The notes under the pieces are model-generated. The model was not told the DNA's origin and did no database searches. It saw only the letters and a program-made list of their open reading frames with translations. Made by a program: the position numbers and the translations under genes. DNA of 64,000 nt from Hymenobacter canadensis (GTDB lineage Bacteria; Bacteroidota; Bacteroidia; Cytophagales; Hymenobacteraceae): contig NZ_CP114767.1 of the NCBI RefSeq assembly GCF_027359925.1, forward strand, positions 2,852,001-2,916,000. Direction: 5' to 3'. Shown one piece after another: positions 44,429 to 55,167 of this stretch. Positions within the stretch are counted from its first letter, which is position 1; the number at the start of each line of letters is the position of its first letter.

Positions 44429-45373
44429 CTATCGTGTAAACGTAAATACAAGAAACACTATGTTCAACAGCGTTGTTGATAAACCAATTGCAGGAGCAGC
44501 ATCGTTCAGCGCATCATAGAAAGGACGACGGATGGGCTCTATATAAATGATATCGTTAGGCTCAACTTGTAGGTTAGCGCGACGCATTCCGTCAATAGTA
44601 GTCAAGTCTACTTGTTCGATCTGCGGATTTTTCAAATCGCCTCTGATGATACGAATATTAGAAGCTTTGCCCCCAGACCTGTATAGGCCGCTCGTTCCAC
44701 CACCACCACCGCCGCCACCATCGATACCCCCAGCCGAAGCCAACACTTCCAGCAGATTCATGTTATCGTTCACGAGAGGTACAATTCGACCACCTGGCGA
44801 GCCCAGTACGATAACCCGGTTGTTGGTGACGCGGGTAGTCACAAACACGCCTTTGTAAAATTCGCTGTATCTGATTTGTAGCACACTATCTGCCTGCAGT
44901 AATGTGAGGCCCGTAACGCGCACCCTGTTTACCAGTGGTAAACGAACGTAACCATCGGTTTGCACTAGAAATTCAGATTCACCGGCCGCGCTCTGCGTGC
45001 TTCCACCAGCGCTTTGCATACCACCGCTACTGCCACCCTGACCAGAATTGCCCAACGTCCGGCTACCATTCCCCCCCGTTGGCAGCAAGCCGGCCGGAGC
45101 ACCGAAACGCAATTCACCATTAGGGTCAATGATTCGCTCTCCTTCGTTCGTGTATACTCGGACTGACAAAAAATCATTTATCTGGATAGTATAGTTGCGA
45201 TTCACCCGATTTACTACCCGCCGAATTTTGGTAGTGTCCAATCCTTTGCTTTTATCCAGCTGAAACATCACCCGCTGATTGTATAATTTATCAGTGCAGG
45301 ATGAAACCAGTGTCAGGAAAGGCAGGCATAGCAGCCACAACAGGACAAGACGGCGGGAAACAGATGCAGGCAT
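44429..45373 (-). CDS. Polysaccharide export lipoprotein (Wza-type, SLBB domain)
   Basis: 314 residues. Signal ending in the lipobox TLVSSC with cysteine 26. The export domain starts with YTIQINDFLSVRVYTNEGER and the SLBB-type domain contains GYVRLPLVNRVRVTGLTLLQ. A Gly/Ser-rich insert (GGNGSRTLGNSGQGGSSGGM) and a later poly-Gly loop (GGGGGGGG) are notable. The C-terminus is a hydrophobic helix, AIGLSTTLLNIVFLVFTF. Wza-type proteins form the outer-membrane exit channel for exopolysaccharide. First gene of the operon, 46 bp before the Wzc gene. Low GC like its partner. Confidence 0.93.
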   Translation of the reverse strand: MPASVSRRLVLLWLLCLPFLTLVSSCTDKLYNQRVMFQLDKSKGLDTTKIRRVVNRVNRNYTIQINDFLSVRVYTNEGERIIDPNGELRFGAPAGLLPTGGNGSRTLGNSGQGGSSGGMQSAGGSTQSAAGESEFLVQTDGYVRLPLVNRVRVTGLTLLQADSVLQIRYSEFYKGVFVTTRVTNNRVIVLGSPGGRIVPLVNDNMNLLEVLASAGGIDGGGGGGGGTSGLYRSGGKASNIRIIRGDLKNPQIEQVDLTTIDGMRRANLQVEPNDIIYIEPIRRPFYDALNDAAPAIGLSTTLLNIVFLVFTFTR

Positions 45374-45455
45374 GCAGGCTAAGGGAGCCGAAAAAGTGAA
45401 CGGATGGGCCGTGGCGAGGCAACATCCAGAGAAAGTGGTTTCTCTGAAAAACCTT

Positions 45456-45488
45456 CAAAGTTAACCGATTTAGCGGCCTCTTTCAAAA
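45456..45488 (-). promoter_or_regulatory. Promoter of the EPS operon (-33 TTTTG / -7 TAACTTTG)
   Basis: On the minus strand TTTTG (45484-45488) and TAACTTTG (45456-45463) are 20 bp apart, a good match to the Bacteroidota consensus. Predicted leader of about 75 nt before the Wza start. Confidence 0.7.
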
Positions 45489-45610
45489 TTGAGGCAGGCT
45501 CCCGTAATTCTGCACGCGGATTAGGGCGACCAAAATCGTACTTTCGCGGACCCAAAGCCGGGCTTTACCGGTTATAGCTCTACTTCTCACCACCTTTCAT
45601 TCTCCCACCC

Positions 45611-46750
45611 ATGGAATTGGTTGCTACCGAAAACCAGACAATGATTGCCCAGATGGTGCGCGACTTCGGCGCCCAGCACATCAAACCCCACATGATGAAG
45701 TGGGACGAAAGCCAGGAATTTCCAATTGATGTGTTCCACAAACTTGGCGAAATGGGTTTGATGGGCGTGCTCGTGCCGCAGCAGTATGGCGGGGCTGGCT
45801 TTGGCTACACCGAGTACGTGACGGCTATTGCCGAGTTGTCGAAGATTGACGGCAGCATCGGCCTGAGCATGGCGGCGCACAACTCGCTGTGCACCGGCCA
45901 CATCCTGCAGCATGCCTCCGAGGAGCAGAAGCAGAAATACCTGCCGAAACTGGCCTCCGGCGAGTGGATTGGCGCCTGGGGCCTGACGGAACCCAACACG
46001 GGCTCCGACGCCGGCAACATGCGCACCGTGGCCATCGAAGACGGTGACCATTACGTGCTCAACGGCGCCAAGAACTTCATCACCCACGGCAAATCCGGCC
46101 ACGTAGCCGTAGTGATTGCCCGTACCGGCGAAGTGGGCGACTCGCACGGCATGACGGCTTTCATCGTGGAGCGCAACACGCCGGGCTTCGCCGCCGGGCG
46201 TAAGGAAGACAAACTGGGCATGCGCGCCTCGGAAACCACGGAGCTGATTTTCACGGACTGCCGGGTACCCAAAGAGAACGTCATCGGTAAAGTTGGTGAC
46301 GGCTTCGTGCAGTCGCTGAAGGTGCTGGACGGTGGCCGCATCAGCATTGCGGCGCTGAGCCTGGGCATTGCGCAAGGTGCCTATGAGGCCGCGCTGCAGT
46401 ATTCTAAGGAGCGTCACCAGTTCAACCAGCCAATCAGCAGCTTTCAGGGCATTGCTTTCAAGCTGGCCGATATGGCTACTGAAATTGAAGCGGCTTCCCT
46501 ACTCACGTACCGCGCGGCTGATATGAAGGACCGCGGCCTGAACGTAAACCGTGAGTCGGCAATGGCTAAGCTGTACGCTTCCGAGGTATCGGTGCGGGTG
46601 GCAAACGAAGGCGTGCAGATCTTCGGGGGCTACGGCTACACCAAGGATTACCCGGCCGAGAAGTACTACCGCGACGCCAAGCTGTGCACTATCGGCGAGG
46701 GCACCAGCGAAATTCAGAAGCTCGTTATTGCCCGCACGCTGCTGAAGTAA
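45611..46750 (+). CDS. Acyl-CoA dehydrogenase
   Basis: 379 residues, the short- to medium-chain acyl-CoA dehydrogenase length. Signatures: [20 protein letters not shown], the FAD-contacting [40 protein letters not shown], and the C-terminal catalytic-glutamate stretch [20 protein letters not shown]. It introduces a double bond into acyl-CoA in beta-oxidation and passes electrons to ETF. The chain length preference cannot be read. It is a single gene here. Confidence 0.96.
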   Translation: MELVATENQTMIAQMVRDFGAQHIKPHMMKWDESQEFPIDVFHKLGEMGLMGVLVPQQYGGAGFGYTEYVTAIAELSKIDGSIGLSMAAHNSLCTGHILQHASEEQKQKYLPKLASGEWIGAWGLTEPNTGSDAGNMRTVAIEDGDHYVLNGAKNFITHGKSGHVAVVIARTGEVGDSHGMTAFIVERNTPGFAAGRKEDKLGMRASETTELIFTDCRVPKENVIGKVGDGFVQSLKVLDGGRISIAALSLGIAQGAYEAALQYSKERHQFNQPISSFQGIAFKLADMATEIEAASLLTYRAADMKDRGLNVNRESAMAKLYASEVSVRVANEGVQIFGGYGYTKDYPAEKYYRDAKLCTIGEGTSEIQKLVIARTLLK

Positions 46751-46910
46751 GACCGTTCGATGCCGTAGGGTTTTGCGGATTCTGCCGTTCGGAACGGAAT
46801 TTTGATAAGTTAAAGCCGACCAGAATTCCTTACCCGGTGATGGAAACGCCGAAAAACCTACGGTATCTGCGATTTTATAAATTCCGTTTTTAATCTTCCA
46901 ACTCTCTGAT

Positions 46911-46918
46911 TATCTTTG
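46911..46918 (+). promoter_or_regulatory. -7 promoter element of rpsU
   Basis: TATCTTTG, 37 bp before the rpsU ATG. Confidence 0.6.
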
Positions 46919-46955
46919 CGGCCCTTCATAGAAGAGTTTTCAACCCCACTGACAT

Positions 46956-47153
46956 ATGATCATCGTACAAATCAAGGAAAACGAGTCGGTTGACCGCGCC
47001 CTCAAGCGTTTCAAGAAGAAGTTTGAGCGCACGGGCGTTCTGAAAGAGCTGCGTCGTCGCACATTCTTCCAGAAGCCGTCGATCACCAACCGTAAGCAGA
47101 AGCAGAAGGCCATCTACAAGCAGGTGACCTACGGCAACGAGGCTAACGCCTAG
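46956..47153 (+). CDS. rpsU: 30S ribosomal protein S21
   Basis: 65 residues, highly basic. S21 sits on the 30S platform near the anti-Shine-Dalgarno region of 16S rRNA. The N-terminus [20 protein letters not shown] and [20 protein letters not shown] match the family. In Bacteroidota, S21 helps sequester the anti-SD sequence, in line with the lack of SD sites in this window. It is followed by a strong terminator and then the recombinase gene. Confidence 0.97.
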   Translation: MIIVQIKENESVDRALKRFKKKFERTGVLKELRRRTFFQKPSITNRKQKQKAIYKQVTYGNEANA

Positions 47154-47174
47154 CACTCTGCTGCTTCCCGGGTT

Positions 47175-47218
47175 AAAAACCGGCTGATGCCCACTTGTGG
47201 TGCGTCAGCCGGTTTTTT
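47175..47218 (+). terminator. Intrinsic terminator after rpsU
   Basis: 13-bp arms (AAAAACCGGCTGA at 47175 onward with TCAGCCGGTTTTT) and a T6 run. Confidence 0.92.
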
Positions 47219-47300
47219 CGCGTCCTATTGGTTCAGATTTTTTTCTTCCCCTGAAATCCATACATTGGTTATCCGGCCCTAGCGGCCGGCTCTCTGATGT

Positions 47301-48188
47301 ATGGATTTGTTTTTTACCTACCTGCGGTCGGAACGACGCTACAGCCCCAACACGCTGCTGTCGTACCAGACTGATCTACGCCAGTTCTCGGAGTATCTGC
47401 GGGCGACATATGAGCTGGCGGAGCCGGCCCAGGCCGACCACACGCTCATTCGCTCGTGGGTGGTGACGCTGATGCAGCAGGACCTGGACCCGCGCACCGT
47501 GAACCGCAAGATTGCCTGCCTGCGCTCCTACTACAAGTTTCTGTTGACCACGGGCGTCATCGGGCGCAACCCCATGTTGCGCATCAAGGCTCCCAAAATG
47601 GCCAAGAAGCTGCCCGACTTCGTGCCCGAGGAGAGCCTGAACGGCTTGCTGAACTCGTTTGCGTTTGAGGATACGCTAGCCGGCCGGCGCGACCAACTGA
47701 TTCTGGAGTTGCTGTACGGCACCGGCATCCGCCTGTCGGAGCTGCTGGGCATCCGGCCCGATGATGTGAGTCTGGCGGCGCGCACAGTGCGCGTAACGGG
47801 CAAGGGCAACAAGCAGCGTATCGTGCCGCTGAACCCTACGCTGGTGGCCGTCCTCTCCGGCTATATAGCACTTCGGCAACGCGAGTTTGGGGCGCAAGGC
47901 AACGCCCAATCCGTGCTCCTCGTTACGGATAAGGGCGAACCGTTGTATGAAAAGCTGGTGTATCGAACCGTGAAACACTATTTGAGCCAGATTACCACGG
48001 CTTCGTCGCAGCAGCACCCGCACGTGCTGCGGCATTCCTTCGCCACCCACCTGCTCAACAAGGGGGCCGATCTGAACGCCATCAAGGAGTTGCTGGGCCA
48101 CGCCAACCTGGCCGCCACCCAGGTGTACACGCACTTATCCATTGACAAGCTGAAATCTGTTTTTGAACAGGCCCATCCGAAGGCCTGA
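47301..48188 (+). CDS. Site-specific tyrosine recombinase, XerC/XerD type
   Basis: 295 residues. SAM-like N-terminal DNA-binding domain (YSPNTLLSYQTDLRQFSEYL) and catalytic domain with Arg in YGTGIRLSELLGI, Lys in VRVTGKGNKQRIVPL, HxxR in HPHVLRHSFATHLL, His in ELLGHANLAATQVY, and the Tyr nucleophile in the same stretch. Size and motifs are those of chromosome-dimer resolution recombinases, not phage integrases. Position between rpsU and hpf supports a housekeeping role. XerC versus XerD is not decided. Confidence 0.95.
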   Translation: MDLFFTYLRSERRYSPNTLLSYQTDLRQFSEYLRATYELAEPAQADHTLIRSWVVTLMQQDLDPRTVNRKIACLRSYYKFLLTTGVIGRNPMLRIKAPKMAKKLPDFVPEESLNGLLNSFAFEDTLAGRRDQLILELLYGTGIRLSELLGIRPDDVSLAARTVRVTGKGNKQRIVPLNPTLVAVLSGYIALRQREFGAQGNAQSVLLVTDKGEPLYEKLVYRTVKHYLSQITTASSQQHPHVLRHSFATHLLNKGADLNAIKELLGHANLAATQVYTHLSIDKLKSVFEQAHPKA

Positions 48189-48227
48189 GTTGTGTTCCTT
48201 TTTCTTACCTCCCAAACCCTACGACCG

Positions 48228-48527
48228 ATGAAAGTACAGATGCATTCGGTGCACTTCGACGCCGACCAAAAACTGCTCGATTTCATCCAGAAACGCCTCG
48301 ACAAGCTCGAAACCTTCTATGACCGCGTCACGGAAGGTGAAGTGATTCTGAAGCTGAACAACAAAGACGGTATTGCCAACAAGACCGTGGAAATAAAGCT
48401 GCTCGTACCGGGCGCCACGCTGTTTTCGCAGGAAGACGCTCCTTCGTTTGAAGCTGCCGCTGATGCTGCCTCCGAAAGCCTGAAGCGCCAGATCACGAAA
48501 CACAAAGAGAAAATCCTGGCGCACTAA
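48228..48527 (+). CDS. hpf: Ribosome hibernation promoting factor, short form
   Basis: 99 residues from the ATG at 48228. MKVQMHSVHFDADQKLLDFI and the basic/acidic pattern of the YfiA/HPF fold (KLETFYDRVTEGEVILKLNN, FEAAADAASESLKRQITKHK) are clear. It binds the decoding centre of idle 30S subunits and promotes inactive 100S dimers. Short HPF lacks the C-terminal dimerisation domain, as here. Forty bases separate it from the recombinase, so the two may be co-transcribed. Confidence 0.93.
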   Translation: MKVQMHSVHFDADQKLLDFIQKRLDKLETFYDRVTEGEVILKLNNKDGIANKTVEIKLLVPGATLFSQEDAPSFEAAADAASESLKRQITKHKEKILAH

Positions 48528-48546
48528 GCGTATCGTATTCACAAAT

Positions 48547-48582
48547 AAAAAGCCCCGTCTGATTCCTCAGACGGGGCTTTTT
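48547..48582. terminator. Bidirectional terminator between hpf and metK
   Basis: 16-bp perfect stem (48547-48562 with 48567-48582) with A5 and T5 on the two sides. Confidence 0.93.
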
Positions 48583-48592
48583 GCGTTTTACG

Positions 48593-48616
48593 GCACAGGC
48601 AGAAGCCTATGCTACA
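48593..48616 (+). repeat. Dispersed GCACAGGC-GAAGCCTATGCTACA repeat, copy C
   Basis: Differs from copies A and B at one position. Its CTA supplies the stop codon (TAG on the minus strand, 48612-48614) of metK. Confidence 0.85.
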
Positions 48617-49874
48617 GGCCGAATTCAGCCTTGATTTTGTCGACGTAATCGAGCTTCTCCCAGGTGAAAGTTTCCACGGTGCGGGTGTTGCCGGCGGCGT
48701 CCTTAACCTCTTTGGTGCCGGGCTGGCGGCCCATGTGCCCGTAGGCAGCCGACTCGCTGAAGATGGGGTTGCGCAAGCCCAGGCGCTGCACGATGGCGTA
48801 GGGGCGCAGGTCGAAGAGGCGCTGCACTTTTTCGGCAATCTGGCCGTCGGTGAGCTTTTCGCCGTGGCCGTTGCTGGCCTGCGTGGTGCCATAGGTGGTC
48901 ACGAACACTCCCACGGGCTGCGCCACGCCGATGGCGTAGGCCACCTGCACCAGCACCTGGTCGGCAACGCCGGCCGCCACCAGGTTTTTGGCGATGTGGC
49001 GCGCCGCGTAGGCCGCTGAGCGGTCTACTTTGCTGGAATCTTTGCCCGAGAAGGCACCGCCACCATGGGCGCCTTTGCCGCCGTAGGTGTCCACGATGAT
49101 CTTGCGGCCGGTGAGGCCGGAGTCGCCGTGGGGCCCGCCGATGACGAACTTGCCGGTGGGGTTGATATGGTAGATGATGGCGTCGGTGAACAGGCTCTGC
49201 ACCTCGGGGCTGAGTTGGGCCTTCACGCGGGGCACCAGAATGGTTTTGATGTCCTGCTCAATCTGCCGAAGCATGGTTTGCTCGTCCTGGTCGAACTCAT
49301 CGTGCTGAGTGCTCACCACAATGGTTTCGATGCCTTCAGGCGTATTGTCGTCGGAGTAGCGGATGGTTACCTGGCTTTTGGCATCGGGGCGCAGGTAGGT
49401 CATTTCCGTGCCTTCGCGGCGAATTTTGGAGAGCTCCTGCAGCAAACGGTGCGAGAGGTCGAGGGCCAGCGGCATGTAGTTGGGCGTCTCCTTGGTGGCA
49501 TACCCGAACATCATGCCCTGGTCGCCGGCGCCCTGCTCTTCGTCGCTGGCGCGCTCTACACCCTGGTTGATATCGGCCGACTGCTCGTGCAGGCGGTTCA
49601 TCACCTCGCAGGTATCGGCGTTGAACAGATATTCCGGCTTGTTGTAGCCGATGCGGCGAATCACCTCCCGAATAATCGGCTCGGCCTCCACGTGGGCCTT
49701 CGACTTGATTTCGCCGGCTACCAGCGCAAAGTCGGTGGTGACCAGGGTTTCGCAGGCTACTTTGGAAGCAGGGTCCTGGCGAAGATACTCGTCGAGAATA
49801 GCGTCAGAAATCTGGTCGGCTACTTTATCGGGGTGGCCTTCCGAAACAGATTCGGAGGTGAACAGGTACGGCAT
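48612..49874 (-). CDS. metK: S-adenosylmethionine synthase
   Basis: 420 residues. MetK makes SAM from methionine and ATP. Signatures: LFTSESVSEGHPDKVADQIS, DQGMMFGYATKETPNYMPLA, GGPHGDSGLTGRKIIVDTYG, and the P-loop-like GAHGGGAFSGKDSSKVDRSA. It is longer than the E. coli protein by about 35 residues, mostly insertions between the catalytic blocks (DEEQGAGDQGMMF region). The stop codon lies inside a dispersed repeat. A -7 element with two leader hairpins lies upstream. Confidence 0.98.
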   Translation of the reverse strand: MPYLFTSESVSEGHPDKVADQISDAILDEYLRQDPASKVACETLVTTDFALVAGEIKSKAHVEAEPIIREVIRRIGYNKPEYLFNADTCEVMNRLHEQSADINQGVERASDEEQGAGDQGMMFGYATKETPNYMPLALDLSHRLLQELSKIRREGTEMTYLRPDAKSQVTIRYSDDNTPEGIETIVVSTQHDEFDQDEQTMLRQIEQDIKTILVPRVKAQLSPEVQSLFTDAIIYHINPTGKFVIGGPHGDSGLTGRKIIVDTYGGKGAHGGGAFSGKDSSKVDRSAAYAARHIAKNLVAAGVADQVLVQVAYAIGVAQPVGVFVTTYGTTQASNGHGEKLTDGQIAEKVQRLFDLRPYAIVQRLGLRNPIFSESAAYGHMGRQPGTKEVKDAAGNTRTVETFTWEKLDYVDKIKAEFGL

Positions 49875-49897
49875 CAGCTTGTAGGGTAGAGTACGCG

Positions 49898-49935
49898 AGG
49901 GGCCGGCAGCCCCTGCCCTGCGGTTGGAGCAGGGC
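49898..49935 (-). promoter_or_regulatory. Tandem hairpins in the metK leader
   Basis: Two adjacent stems on the minus strand: GCCCTGC/GCAGGGC (49915-49935) and AGGGGC/GCCCCT (49898-49914). They lie between the -7 element and the metK start; a role is not known. Confidence 0.5.
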
Positions 49936-49937
49936 TA

Positions 49938-49945
49938 CAAAGCTA
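49938..49945 (-). promoter_or_regulatory. -7 promoter element of metK
   Basis: TAGCTTTG on the minus strand; a TTG lies 22 bp further upstream (49968-49970). Confidence 0.55.
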
Positions 49946-50067
49946 CTATTTAGTTGGGAGTTGGCGGCAACTGTGTCGGAGATGGGCCCACGCATGCGCT
50001 GAGGCGGTTGGCTAACCTCCGTCGGCCGTTTTCCGTTAGAGCGCTACTTTCGCCTAATTGTTCTACT

Positions 50068-50898
50068 ATGAAGAAACTCTCCTCTCTGGCACTGGCCACC
50101 AGCCTGCTCGCCGTAAACGTCCCACAACACGCGCAAGCCCAAAAAGCCCGCTCTCCTTACCAAACCCGCTTTGCCGTCGACGCGCCCATTACGGGCGGCT
50201 TAGCAGCCCTCAGCGTGGCTGGGCTGCTGCTGGTGCAGAAGAAAGATGGCCTGACGGATGCTCAGCTGGCGGCCCTTAATAAGAACGACATTCCGAAGTT
50301 CGACCGGTTTTCGGCGGGCTACTACAGCGAAACTGCCCAGACGGCCGGTGACCTGATTGTGTATCCGTCGTTGCTGATTGCGCCGGGTTTGCTGGCGCTG
50401 GACCAGGATGTGCGCAGCCGCTACGGGCAGGTGCTGGGGCTGTACTTTCAGAGCATGCTGGCTGCCGATGCCACCTTCACCATGACCATCGGCAACGTGA
50501 CGCGCTACCGGCCGTTTTTGTACGGCACCGAAGGTGGCGGCAGCCGCAACAGCAAGATTGCCACCAACTCGTTTTTTGCCGGCCACACGGCCCATACGGC
50601 CGCTGCTACGTTCTTCGCTGCCAAAGTTTACCACGACTTCCACCCCGATTCCAAAGCCAGGCCGTTCATCTGGACGGCGGCTACCGTGGTGTCGGTAGCG
50701 GAAGCGTACACGCGTCTGGAAGCCGGCAAGCACTTCCTCTCCGACAACCTTGTGGGGCTGGCGGTAGGCGCTACGGCGGGCATTTTGGTGCCGCAACTGC
50801 ACAAGAAAACCGGCAACTCGTACAGCATCAGCCCGGTGCAGGGCCTCAACGTGAATGGCTATTCCTATTCCGGTTTGTCGTTGACCAAGCGGCTGTAG
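50068..50898 (+). CDS. PAP2-family phosphatase
   Basis: 276 residues from the ATG at 50068. Signal-like N-terminus MKKLSSLALATSLLAVNVPQ. The three PAP2 blocks are visible: RYRPFLYG (KX6RP-like), SFFAGHTAHTAAATFFAAKV (PSGHT-like, with serine and histidine), and AYTRLEAGKHFLSDNLVGLA (SRX5HX3D-like). Members dephosphorylate undecaprenyl pyrophosphate, lipid A or phosphatidate at the membrane. The first block is weak, so the exact activity is uncertain. Single gene. Confidence 0.87.
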   Translation: MKKLSSLALATSLLAVNVPQHAQAQKARSPYQTRFAVDAPITGGLAALSVAGLLLVQKKDGLTDAQLAALNKNDIPKFDRFSAGYYSETAQTAGDLIVYPSLLIAPGLLALDQDVRSRYGQVLGLYFQSMLAADATFTMTIGNVTRYRPFLYGTEGGGSRNSKIATNSFFAGHTAHTAAATFFAAKVYHDFHPDSKARPFIWTAATVVSVAEAYTRLEAGKHFLSDNLVGLAVGATAGILVPQLHKKTGNSYSISPVQGLNVNGYSYSGLSLTKRL

Positions 50899-50981
50899 AC
50901 GGTACCCGCTGAAAGTTGCTGTGCACTCCAATTGCAAGTAGATTGCAAGAAAATATCTGCTCATCTACTTGTGTCATTGTT

Positions 50982-51661
50982 ATGTCGGCTTACCGCTTTT
51001 TTCTCATCGTCGTCATACTGCTAGCGGCGCATCACACCATCCAAGGCCAGAGAGCACCTCAAAACCAACAATTCGAGACTGGATATCTTGTTTTGACAAG
51101 TGGTGATACGCTGCGTGGAGAGTTGTATAGTACAAAGTGGACTGCAGAGCATTCGGCTGTATTTTTCCGCGCTAATCCGGGAGATGCTGTGCGAAAAATC
51201 CCCTTGGAAGAGCTTCGCGCCGTGCACTCTACTTGAAGTCAGCAGCGCATCCTCATTCTGCCCGTTGACCGCTACGCCACTACTGCTGTACAAAACCTGG
51301 ATTGGGGGCTAGTTATTCGCCAGAAGCCTGCTGTATTATTGGTTGACATGCTGTTGGAAGGTCCAACCTCTCTGTATAGCACCACCATGCTGGGAACCCG
51401 GCATTTTTGGGTGCAGCGCAATGGCCAACCGATTTTAGAGCTTACAGAGCGCCACTATTTGTAAAAGGGCCCACCAATACTATTTGGGTTGACGGCAACA
51501 TGTATCGCGACCAATTGTCGACTTACTTCGGAAACTGTGCGCCGGCAGCAATGGCAGCGACCCAGGCTCCCTATACAGAAGCGGGAATTATTGCGGTACT
51601 ACAAGCATTCAACGAATCATGTCTGGTTCCCAACCCATCGTCAGGCAGTGATGCGCGATAA
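50982..51661 (+). pseudogene. Decayed gene for an exported protein (nonsense + frameshift)
   Basis: The ATG at 50982 starts a signal peptide (MSAYRFFLIVVILLAAHHTI) and a domain with FETGYLVLTSGDTLRGELYS. An in-frame TGA at 51234-51236 interrupts it; the same frame continues without interruption (RILILPVDRYATTAVQNLDW, TMLGTRHFWVQRNG) to a TAA at 51462. Homologous-looking sequence continues in the +2 frame (GPTNTIWVDGNMYRDQLSTY, APYTEAGIIAVLQAFNESCL) to 51661, so a second lesion is a frameshift near 51455-51465. GC is lower than in the neighbours. A sequencing error at one site is possible but two lesions are less so. Confidence 0.78.
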
Positions 51662-51837
51662 TATCCTTCTAATGGTAATCAAGCGCACTTAGTCTACTAC
51701 CGTTGTCGTAAGTAGCCTTTAGATTGGCTTCGAACAGCTTGAGGAAAGCTGAGGTTATTCACTTGAACGTCTTGGCATTGCTCTGGCAGAGAATGTTCTG
51801 ACGACGACTGACCCGACGGCTGAAAAGTACCGCCGGA

Positions 51838-51902
51838 CCCGAACGCATAATAAAAAGCCCTTGTCGTAATGCGCGACAAGGGCTTTTTATTATGCGTTCG
51901 GG
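51838..51902. terminator. 29-bp perfect inverted-repeat terminator
   Basis: 51838-51866 pairs perfectly with 51874-51902 across 7 nt, with AAAAAGCCC in the stem. It serves the S9 peptidase gene (minus) and possibly the decayed gene (plus). Confidence 0.9.
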
Positions 51903-51906
51903 CAGC

Positions 51907-54390
<2,484 letters not shown>

Positions 54391-54398
54391 CAAAGCTA
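54391..54398 (-). promoter_or_regulatory. -7 promoter element of the S9 peptidase gene
   Basis: TAGCTTTG on the minus strand ends directly before ATGATG, so the transcript would have almost no leader. Confidence 0.45.
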
Positions 54399-54474
54399 AA
54401 GCAAGAAGGAGAAGAAACCCAGAGACACGGATTGGCCGGGTCCGTTGCCGGCTGGGCTGGTGATAAGGCGGCGT

Positions 54475-55107
54475 TTACAACTCCCGCAGCTCCTGCGCCA
54501 GGTTACGGCGGGCGGCGGCATCGAGCTGCTCCCGAAAACCGGGCGTGTGGTAGAGCACCGGTGCTTCCAGCAGCTTCTGCAGCACTTTGCGGCGGCCGCG
54601 GCGGTAGAGCAGGCCCGGCACCAGGCGGTACTCCTGCCGCACCTGCCGGGCATATTCCTGGTAGCGGGCTTCGGAAGCGCCCAGAATGGCCAGATCGGCA
54701 TCCAGGAAAAACAGCAGGTCCGAGTCGTCGGGCGGCTGAGGCTGGGTGTGGTCGTGGGTGCGCTCAATCAGGAAGGCCACCCGCGCCTGGCGTTCGGCGG
54801 AGAGGGAGGTTTTTGCCAGAAATTCGCGAGCCAGCTCAGCGCTTTTCGCTTCGTTGTCGGAGCGCAGCGCCTCGTACACGGCATCGTGAAACCACACGGC
54901 CAGTTGCACTACTACCGAATCTTGCAGCTGGGCGGCGGCTTGGTCAGTGGCATCGAGCAGCGCCCGGATGTGGGTGAGCGTGTGGTAGTGGCGGCCCGGG
55001 GCCTCGTACGCCTTGGTCAACTGCGTGAGCATGGCGGTGCGGGCGGCTTCATCGGCCAGTAGCGGGGCCGTGAGCTGGTGCCAGCGGTTGGCGAGGGTGA
55101 TTTCCAT
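54475..55107 (-). CDS. HD-domain metal-dependent phosphohydrolase-like protein
   Basis: 210 residues, helical, no signal. HD metal site: YHTLTHIRALLDATDQ (first histidine), LAVWFHDAVYEALRSDNEAK (the HD pair) and the FLIERTHDHTQ segment. It matches a group of predicted HD phosphohydrolases related to Bacteroidota and cyanobacterial proteins of about 200 residues. Nucleotide or phosphate ester cleavage is presumed; the substrate is unknown. Monocistronic, with a 100-bp gap to the S9 peptidase. Confidence 0.8.
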   Translation of the reverse strand: MEITLANRWHQLTAPLLADEAARTAMLTQLTKAYEAPGRHYHTLTHIRALLDATDQAAAQLQDSVVVQLAVWFHDAVYEALRSDNEAKSAELAREFLAKTSLSAERQARVAFLIERTHDHTQPQPPDDSDLLFFLDADLAILGASEARYQEYARQVRQEYRLVPGLLYRRGRRKVLQKLLEAPVLYHTPGFREQLDAAARRNLAQELREL

Positions 55108-55167
55108 GTGGCAAGGCAGGGAGTAAGCGTTTCTGATGTGACGAAGCCGACCGGCAGCGGGCCCGGC

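Noticed and set aside
47301..48188. The tyrosine recombinase as a phage or integron integrase.
   Set aside because: It has Xer length and motifs, lies between rpsU and hpf, and no attachment sites, cassettes or phage genes are present.
51234..51236. The TGA as a selenocysteine or recoded codon.
   Set aside because: No selenocysteine context is visible, the protein has a second lesion by frameshift, and nonsense decay explains both.
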